A stretch of DNA of 64,000 nucleotides from Candidatus Bathyarchaeota archaeon (GTDB lineage: Archaea > Thermoproteota > Bathyarchaeia > Bathyarchaeales > Bathycorpusculaceae). Position numbers and translations under genes: made by a program. The stretch spans positions 1 to 64,000 of the forward strand of contig JAOZHY010000035.1 of the NCBI GenBank assembly GCA_026014595.1, read 5' to 3'. Below are positions 58,875-64,000 of the stretch, piece after piece. The notes under the pieces are model-generated. The model had not been told where the DNA came from and made no database searches. It saw only the letters and a list, made by a program, of their open reading frames with translations. Position 1 is the stretch's first letter, and each line of letters opens with the position of its first letter.

Positions 58875-59522
58875 ATGCGCCGCTTAATCCTTGAAGTTTC
58901 CGAAAAAGAATTAACCAAAATAGGCATTAAGATGCCTCAATTTCAAAAAATAAAGTCATTAGAGCTCCTGTGTTTCCTACGACAGGACCAAGAAGAATTC
59001 GCCGCCATTGCACAAGTAGAATTCAAGGATCAAGCCACAAAAGTTGAAGAACTGCTCACAAACGGCTTTCTATTCGAAGCCCAAGTTCTTGAACAACAAA
59101 AAAATTGTGTGTACACTGTTTTTATACGTGGAGGCCCAAGTTTATCCTCGATTTTAAATTCTATTGACGTGAAAAATGGCTACTTGTTTCCTCCAGTCGG
59201 AATTAGGGATGGCAAAATTAAAATTTCGTTTCTTGGAAGCGAAAGCCAAGTTCGAGAGTTTTTAGAAAAAGTTGATGCGTCAGGAATCCGCTACAAGGTC
59301 GTCATGCTTACAGACGCAGAGTTCTCGCCAATTTCACCCCTTAATCAATTAACAGAGAAGCAACGGGAAATACTGACTACAGCCTACAAACTGGGATATT
59401 ATGATATTCCAAGGAAAATAAATTCTGAGCAGCTAGCTAAGAAACTTAACATTGGAGACTCGACATTAGTTGAGCATCTGCGCAAAGCAGAACGCCGTTT
59501 ACTTGCAAGCATATTAACGTAG
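58875..59522 (+). CDS. Bat-type HTH transcriptional regulator (215 aa)
   Basis: The C-terminal LTEKQREILTTAYKLGYYDI, then SEQLAKKLNIGDSTLVEHLR, is the HTH-10 (bacterio-opsin activator-type) domain. The N-terminal 150 residues form an unrecognised alpha/beta sensor-like region, with Cys at the end of the first strand. Being divergent from the MMPL exporter, it may control export in response to a ligand; that is inferred. ATG 58875 fits the TATA spacing. Confidence 0.82.
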   Translation: MRRLILEVSEKELTKIGIKMPQFQKIKSLELLCFLRQDQEEFAAIAQVEFKDQATKVEELLTNGFLFEAQVLEQQKNCVYTVFIRGGPSLSSILNSIDVKNGYLFPPVGIRDGKIKISFLGSESQVREFLEKVDASGIRYKVVMLTDAEFSPISPLNQLTEKQREILTTAYKLGYYDIPRKINSEQLAKKLNIGDSTLVEHLRKAERRLLASILT

Positions 59523-59653
59523 AAGCAATAATTATCGGCGAGACCTCTCCTATATAAATGCATATTAGTTCAGCCCTTCCAGCACTGCACTTGTAACAAA
59601 AACTATGTTCAGCCTTAAACTAATATACCATTCCACGCATTGTTTTTCCTTCA

Positions 59654-60727
59654 GTGGAGCAGTTGGCAAGCACGGAACCAGATTTACCCCGGCAAATACG
59701 AGTTTCAATCGGTACAGCAATAGCCATTGGACTTTTAGAGGGCAAACTCGACGCGCAACCCACAACCGCCTACTTAATGACGTATAACCCAAGCAAATGC
59801 CGTGCAAACTGCACATTCTGCCCCCAAGCACGCAACAGCCAAAGCAGTGCAGAACTGCTCTCGAGAATTACGTGGCCACAGTTCCCAACCACAACCGCCA
59901 TCAACGCCCTTCAAAATGCAGCTGAACACAAAAAAATTCTCCGCGTTTGCATCCAAGCCCTAAACTACCCCAACACCATCCAACACCTTATAGCACTCAT
60001 AAAAACCATAAAAAACGCTGCCGCAATTCCCATCTCAATCTCTTGCCAACCCCAAAACCGCAAAAACATCCAAAGCCTTGCAGACGCAGGTGCGGAACGA
60101 ATCGGAATAGCCCTGGACGCAGCAACTCCAAAGCTGTTCAGTCAAACCAAAGGCACAGCAGCCAACGGACCATACACGTGGCAAAAAACACGCAAGCTCT
60201 TGCACGATGCAGTTGAAATCTTCGGGAAAAACCATGTAACCACACATCTCATCATCGGGCTAGGCGAAACCGAAAAACAAGCCGCAAACGCCATCCAAAA
60301 ACTCACCGACCACAACATTCAAACTGCACTCTTTGCCTTTACACCAGTCCATGGCACGCTTATGCAAAACCGCCCTCAGCCCAATGTCGCAGCGTACAGA
60401 CGCATTCAACTCGCAAGATACCTAATCACGAACCGTCAAGCACGCAGCAGAAACTTCACATACGACAGAAACGGCAAAATCACCAGCTACCATGTAGAAG
60501 AAAACGCGCTACACAAAATCGTCGCCAGCGGAAAGCCGTTCCAAACCACAGGATGCCCAGACTGCAATCGACCCTACTACAACGAAAAACCCACTGGTCC
60601 TATCTACAACTACCCTGAACCCTTAAGCCCTGAAGAAATCGCCACCATAAAAACTCAGTTGAAAATTACTCGTCCTCGGGCTTCTGCGTTTTCTCCACTG
60701 TCGGAAGCTTCGGTTTCTGATGTGTAA
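59654..60727 (+). CDS. BioB-like radical SAM protein (357 aa)
   Basis: The cluster motif is PSKCRANCTFCPQARN (C-x3-C-x2-C, about residues 53-60). VCIQALNYPNTI and ISISCQPQN with HLIIGLGETEKQAANAI (about 215) follow the biotin-synthase-like order, and the C-terminal CPDCNRPYYNEKPTGPIYNY carries a further CxxC plus a PIYNYP element. Length and layout resemble BioB/LipS-like archaeal enzymes. The product is unknown: biotin, lipoyl or another sulfur insertion. Start GTG 59654. The last 62 nt overlap, tail to tail, the LeuA/NifV-like gene. Confidence 0.75.
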   Translation: MEQLASTEPDLPRQIRVSIGTAIAIGLLEGKLDAQPTTAYLMTYNPSKCRANCTFCPQARNSQSSAELLSRITWPQFPTTTAINALQNAAEHKKILRVCIQALNYPNTIQHLIALIKTIKNAAAIPISISCQPQNRKNIQSLADAGAERIGIALDAATPKLFSQTKGTAANGPYTWQKTRKLLHDAVEIFGKNHVTTHLIIGLGETEKQAANAIQKLTDHNIQTALFAFTPVHGTLMQNRPQPNVAAYRRIQLARYLITNRQARSRNFTYDRNGKITSYHVEENALHKIVASGKPFQTTGCPDCNRPYYNEKPTGPIYNYPEPLSPEEIATIKTQLKITRPRASAFSPLSEASVSDV

Positions 60728-62000
60728 TCTGCTCAACCAATCGCCAAAACTCTTCCATCGAGTAACCTTTCAACAAGTCCCGCATAAGTTTCTTCACCTG
60801 ATAAAACGTCATCTGCGCCTCACCTTTATCCAACCTTTCCTGAGGACCCTTAATGTGTCGGAATAACTCATCCATCTGGCGTGGCGAAGCCCTTATGCCA
60901 GCCTTCTCCAGAAGTTGCTGAATAAGTGTCTGCCCAGTGTTTCTGCCCACGAACAGGCTGGTTTCGCGCCCCACGATCTCGGGCGGAAACGGTTCAAAAA
61001 GTAGCGGATAAGCCATGGTTTCCTCGATTTGCTCTTCCACTTCGTGGGCGAAAATGTTCTCGCCGACTATGGGCTTGTGGAACTGAATTGGTAAGGCGAA
61101 TGCTTTTTCAGCAGTTTGTGAAAGCCGGTTGATTTTTGCAAGGTCAATTCCTGTGTCGATGTTGTAGAGAAGCTCAAGTGAAGCGACGACTTCTTCAAAG
61201 GGTGCGATTCCTGCACGTTCGCCGAAGCCTGCGATGCTTGTGTGAAGTTCGGTTACGCCTTCTTCTACTGCTGCCAGCGTGTTGGCAGTTGCTAAGCCGA
61301 AGTCGTTGTGGCAGTGAATTGCAAGGAGAGTTTTCTTTCTGATTGCTTCGGGCAAGCTATCTCGGACGTGTGAGATTAAGTAGCGTGTGGATAACGGTCT
61401 GAGAAAGCCTACTGTGTCGGCGATACCGAGTGTGGTTGCGCCGGCGTCTGCGGCGGCTTGGAAGATTTGTTGGATATCTTCGAGGGGTGTTCTTGAACCG
61501 TCGATTAGCATGAAGTGGATGGTTGCGCCGTGTTTTATGGCATATTGGATGGTTTCGGTGGTTTTTTGAAGTGCTTGCTCTTGGGTTTGTTTAAGTCGAT
61601 ATTTAAGGTTGAGTTGGTTGAAGGGAGTTTCGATAGTGATTTGCTTTATGCCTGTCTCTAGGCATGCGTCGACGCTTTTTTGACTGAGCGGTGCTGAAGC
61701 TGTTAGCGCGGTGTTTTTGAAGGTTTCGTTTACGAGCCGTTTGATGTTTTGTTTTTCGCTTTCGCTGAGGGTTGGCAGTCCAAGGTTTATGGTGGCGATG
61801 CCTGTTTCGTCCATCTGTTTGGCGAGTTTAACTTGTTCGACATAGGTGAGGAATGCGGTTGGAGTTTTGATGCCTTCCCGGAAGGTTTCGTCCCAAATAT
61901 GGACTTTTTTGGGGAGTTTTGGCGGGAGGTTTTTCCGTAATCGGTTATAGTTTGTGATTAGTCCTTGGGCTTCAAGTTTTTTGAAGATGGTTTTTCTCAT
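60666..62000 (-). CDS. LeuA/NifV-like (HMGL-type) acyltransferase (444 aa)
   Basis: TIM-barrel HMGL fold: KVHIWDETFREGIKTPTAFL carries the catalytic Asp/Arg but replaces the usual R-D-G-E-Q with R-E-G-I-K. AIHCHNDFGLATANTLAAVE holds the His-x-His metal pair and Asn; TSIAGFGERAGIAPFEEVVA matches the glycine-rich loop. The C-terminal region resembles the swivelling domain of homocitrate/isopropylmalate synthases. I start at ATG 62000 (MRKTIFKKLE) with GGAAAG upstream. The substrate is unclear; the neighbour suggests a cofactor pathway. Confidence 0.75.
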   Translation of the reverse strand: MRKTIFKKLEAQGLITNYNRLRKNLPPKLPKKVHIWDETFREGIKTPTAFLTYVEQVKLAKQMDETGIATINLGLPTLSESEKQNIKRLVNETFKNTALTASAPLSQKSVDACLETGIKQITIETPFNQLNLKYRLKQTQEQALQKTTETIQYAIKHGATIHFMLIDGSRTPLEDIQQIFQAAADAGATTLGIADTVGFLRPLSTRYLISHVRDSLPEAIRKKTLLAIHCHNDFGLATANTLAAVEEGVTELHTSIAGFGERAGIAPFEEVVASLELLYNIDTGIDLAKINRLSQTAEKAFALPIQFHKPIVGENIFAHEVEEQIEETMAYPLLFEPFPPEIVGRETSLFVGRNTGQTLIQQLLEKAGIRASPRQMDELFRHIKGPQERLDKGEAQMTFYQVKKLMRDLLKGYSMEEFWRLVEQITHQKPKLPTVEKTQKPEDE

Positions 62001-62152
62001 CTGCACACTTTCCGCGGCTGAACACTTCTGTATGTGCTGTTTCAGGTATAAAACTGAATCTGTCTTCACAGACGTGTTGTCTCTGCACCGTAGGACTGCA
62101 AAAGTTTTAAGTGTTGTACGGCGTAATTTCTTTTGATATTGGGTGGGTTTAC

Positions 62153-62368
62153 GTGAGCAGTTTCAAGAGCACTATCGAGAGAATTCGGGCTTTGGAAACC
62201 GAGCGGAAAAATTTGTTGTTGGAGATTGAGGAGCTTAAGAAAATGGCGGATGCGAAAGCAAAAGCCTTAGAAAGCGAGATCACAATGCTGCGTGACGAAG
62301 TGAAGTCTCTGCGTCTTCTCTTGAGCGGAGAAGACATGGATGTTGATTCAGGAAAGAAGAAAAAGTAG
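62153..62368 (+). CDS. Small coiled-coil protein (71 aa)
   Basis: GTG 62153 (after GGGTGGGTTTAC) opens MSSFKSTIERIRALETERKN and continues as an uninterrupted coiled coil to a Lys-rich end. Divergent from the LeuA/NifV-like gene. Similar to small archaeal coiled-coil proteins; function unknown. Confidence 0.6.
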   Translation: MSSFKSTIERIRALETERKNLLLEIEELKKMADAKAKALESEITMLRDEVKSLRLLLSGEDMDVDSGKKKK

Positions 62369-62470
62369 TTCATGAAACTTCAAAACTAATGTGTGATATT
62401 CTCCATAACCCCCTTATATAAACTATAAAATGCTCTGACACCTCTGCGTACAGTACCCTCCCCATTTCCT

Positions 62471-62566
62471 GTTTCAACATGGTTTTGGCGTCTGAAAACG
62501 CGAATACGGACCTATCCCTCTATAGGTTTCTGCAACGAACCACTAATAGGCTCCAAATATGCTGGT
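62471..62566 (+). repeat. Dispersed intergenic element R1, copy B (best copy)
   Basis: GTTTCAACATGGTTTTGGCG (62471-62490), CCTATCCCTCTATAGG (62511-62526, hairpin CCTAT/ATAGG), TTTCTGCAACGAACC and ACTAATAGGCTCCAAATATG. The blocks match copy C (minus) over their whole length and copy A in the 3' half. It lies in the 62369-62654 spacer between convergent genes. Confidence 0.75.
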
Positions 62567-62654
62567 TAATTTTAGCTTCAAATCTGGATGAGCGGGCAAA
62601 GTTTTCGAGTAGTCAGTGTGAAATTATTCTGCAAATTGACCAGCATGTTTTTGT

Positions 62655-63425
62655 CTAAGCGCTTATTTTTGGAGGTGGACGAACACGTCTGCCGAGTTTT
62701 ATGCGCAGGGCTATGCGGTACAGTTTCCGCAGCGACTTCACAAGCTGTTCGGTGCTTGGCGCTTTTGAGTAGATAAGCGGCACCCGTTCATATTCAGCCA
62801 ATCTTATCGCGTCTGCGTCGGGTTCGGTGCGGTGAAAAACCACAACCCGCGGTTTTAGGCTGCTGACACGCACAATCATCATGGGTAAGCATCCGTTGTC
62901 CACGTTCGTGAATACCAAAGCCCGCTCGGTCGTCGCCCCGAACAGTTGAGCGTATTCCACGCCTGAGAGCGCCTCCACAGCTTTTCTGCTGTCAACCACC
63001 GTGTAGCCGTTAACTTCCTTAACGTACTTGTCTGCGCACGCCACAACCTTCCCATCTATGGCTTTGCAGAGATATTCGACGCGAACTGGAATGGGGAACT
63101 CCCGGAGGTCGATGATGGCCATAGTTGGCGAACTCGTCAGCTTCGCGAATTCTCTGATAAAACGGCTACCTTTTTCCTCGTCAATCTGCAGAAGCGCCAG
63201 AACAAACCGCCTAATGAATTTGGCGCCTGGGCTTTCTCGCCTGCCACTCTCGTAGTCGCTTATGACCGCTGAGGATGATAGCCGCATCTTTTCGGAGAGG
63301 TTTATCTGGGAGACTGCGAAAAGTTCGCGCCACTTCCGCATGGTCGCGCCAGGTTTTCCTGAGAGAATTATCTCTCCAGCGATTCTTCTTGCTAAAACTT
63401 CTCGGATACTGGGCGACACAGACAT
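62655..63425 (-). CDS. Archaeal Cro/C1-type HTH transcriptional regulator (256 aa)
   Basis: WRELFAVSQINLSEKMRLSS and SAVISDYESGRRESPGAKFI (about residues 30-70) form an XRE-type HTH. The larger C-terminal domain (VRVEYLCKAIDGKVVACADK, GATTERALVFTNVDNG) matches a conserved archaeal family of predicted regulators (COG1395-like, from memory). I chose ATG 63425 because AAGGGG lies 7 nt upstream. Ligand and targets unknown. Confidence 0.75.
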   Translation of the reverse strand: MSVSPSIREVLARRIAGEIILSGKPGATMRKWRELFAVSQINLSEKMRLSSSAVISDYESGRRESPGAKFIRRFVLALLQIDEEKGSRFIREFAKLTSSPTMAIIDLREFPIPVRVEYLCKAIDGKVVACADKYVKEVNGYTVVDSRKAVEALSGVEYAQLFGATTERALVFTNVDNGCLPMMIVRVSSLKPRVVVFHRTEPDADAIRLAEYERVPLIYSKAPSTEQLVKSLRKLYRIALRIKLGRRVRPPPKISA

Positions 63426-63522
63426 AGGCAACCCCTTGGCTTGCAAGCATCCCTTCTAGGACGAAGTATAAAACTATACCGCTTTCCAGAAGCATAAGAG
63501 CGCAAGGCTATGCAGAAAACAG

Positions 63523-64000
63523 TTAGAACAGAAAAATCAAGAAAATACCGAACACAATCACCACAGCACCCAAAACCGTTTCAGATGTCACTTTCTCATG
63601 GAAGAAAAGAAAGCCAGCCACGGCCGTGAACAGCGGCGTCGTGGAAGAGATAGGCACTGCCCGCGTTTCCAGAGTATTCAGGAAACTATAATTCATTAAC
63701 AGCCACCCAACGCCGTTTGCGACGAGTCCGCCGATGCACAGTTCAAGCACAGTTTTACGCTTCATTTTTAGAAAACCGCGTTCCCTGTCCAGAAAAGGAG
63801 CCAGTATCATCAGAAAAACCGCCATTGAGACCATCCGTAAGGTGATGACCGAATAATTACCATCCAAACTGTTTGCGCTTGAAAGGGTTACGGCGACACC
63901 CATCAGCGTAACACTCACCGACCACACTACCGCCGTTGCTAAACTCATAATAACGCCTGTAAACGGAACCTTTCCCTCAACTTCAGCATTTCCCTCATTC
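63523..64000 (-). CDS. EamA-family (DMT) transporter, partial (C-terminal half)
   Basis: Four to five helices: SLATAVVWSVSVTLMGVAVT, VITLRMVSMAVFLMILAPF, GLVANGVGWLLMNYSFLNT, STTPLFTAVAGFLFFHEKV and VLGAVVIVFGIFLIF. SSTTPLFTAVAGFLFFHE is the classic end of an EamA repeat. The frame stays open to the right edge (...VEGKVPFTGVIMSLAT), so this is the second repeat of a longer protein that continues outside the window. The substrate is some small organic molecule. Confidence 0.8.
   Translation of the reverse strand, partial: NEGNAEVEGKVPFTGVIMSLATAVVWSVSVTLMGVAVTLSSANSLDGNYSVITLRMVSMAVFLMILAPFLDRERGFLKMKRKTVLELCIGGLVANGVGWLLMNYSFLNTLETRAVPISSTTPLFTAVAGFLFFHEKVTSETVLGAVVIVFGIFLIFLF

Noticed and set aside
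1-64000. CRISPR array, rRNA, transposase, integrase
   Set aside because: Looked for throughout; none seen.

Overview
The window looks like archaeal chromosome, most plausibly a mesophilic Bathyarchaeia (Miscellaneous Crenarchaeotal Group) or a close relative; the lineage is an inference. The archaeal signs are direct: TATA boxes about 25-35 nt upstream of many start codons, some with leaderless spacing; a TrmY tRNA-pseudouridine methyltransferase; a class III (archaellin/pilin-type) signal peptide next to a prepilin peptidase; a Bat-type HTH regulator; ThiL; and many ribbon-helix-helix (RHH) proteins. Four tRNA genes are present: Pro-TGG, Thr-TGT, Thr-CGT and Ala-GGC. I see no rRNA, CRISPR array, integrase or transposase.

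Layout. 1-6.9 kb is an accessory island ending at tRNA-Pro. It holds small RHH proteins, an HNH-like zinc protein, a DNA methyltransferase with a convergent PD-(D/E)XK nuclease, a second nuclease-like gene and tiny orphan genes. 7-13.4 kb is housekeeping: nitroreductase, trmY, thiL, a type IV pilin with its peptidase, and a PfkB kinase. 13.4-20.8 kb is mostly minus strand: a universal stress protein with a cation/proton antiporter, Nudix, MFS, a run of unrecognised genes, DUF6062 and an alpha-alpha toroid protein. 20.9-35 kb holds a GlmU-like sugar nucleotidyltransferase, an Nfn-like flavoprotein/ferredoxin operon, thioredoxin reductase, a GDT1-type transporter, threonine dehydratase, rubrerythrin and others. 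35.3-38 kb has a 41-residue protein and a large CARDB surface protein. 38-42.5 kb is an ATP-driven radical dehydratase/reductase operon: membrane ferredoxin, catalytic subunit, two activases and a ferredoxin. 42.6-46.4 kb has a flavoprotein, a HIT protein and coiled-coil proteins. 47-52.7 kb is one 1877-residue DUF4011 helicase-nuclease, a probable defence gene. 52.7-55 kb is a cobamide-salvage locus. 55-64 kb holds an MMPL exporter with a divergent Bat-type regulator, a BioB-like radical SAM gene convergent with a LeuA/NifV-like gene, an HTH regulator and a partial EamA transporter.

The most interesting points: (i) an RHH DNA-binding domain fused to an alpha-ribazole-kinase-like domain, divergent from cblT-cblS-like genes across a palindrome, which looks like a cobamide-precursor sensor; (ii) a dispersed intergenic element of about 95 nt in three good copies plus a remnant, with a hairpin whose stem differs between copies but still pairs; (iii) a 25-nt near-identical motif at similar distance upstream of two unrelated genes; (iv) two redox genes with no ATG/GTG/TTG in the expected place (ACG, and ATT or a one-base shift); (v) the compact dehydratase/reductase operon with one catalytic subunit and two unlike activases.

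All assignments come from reading motifs and protein sequence by eye; no database search was run.
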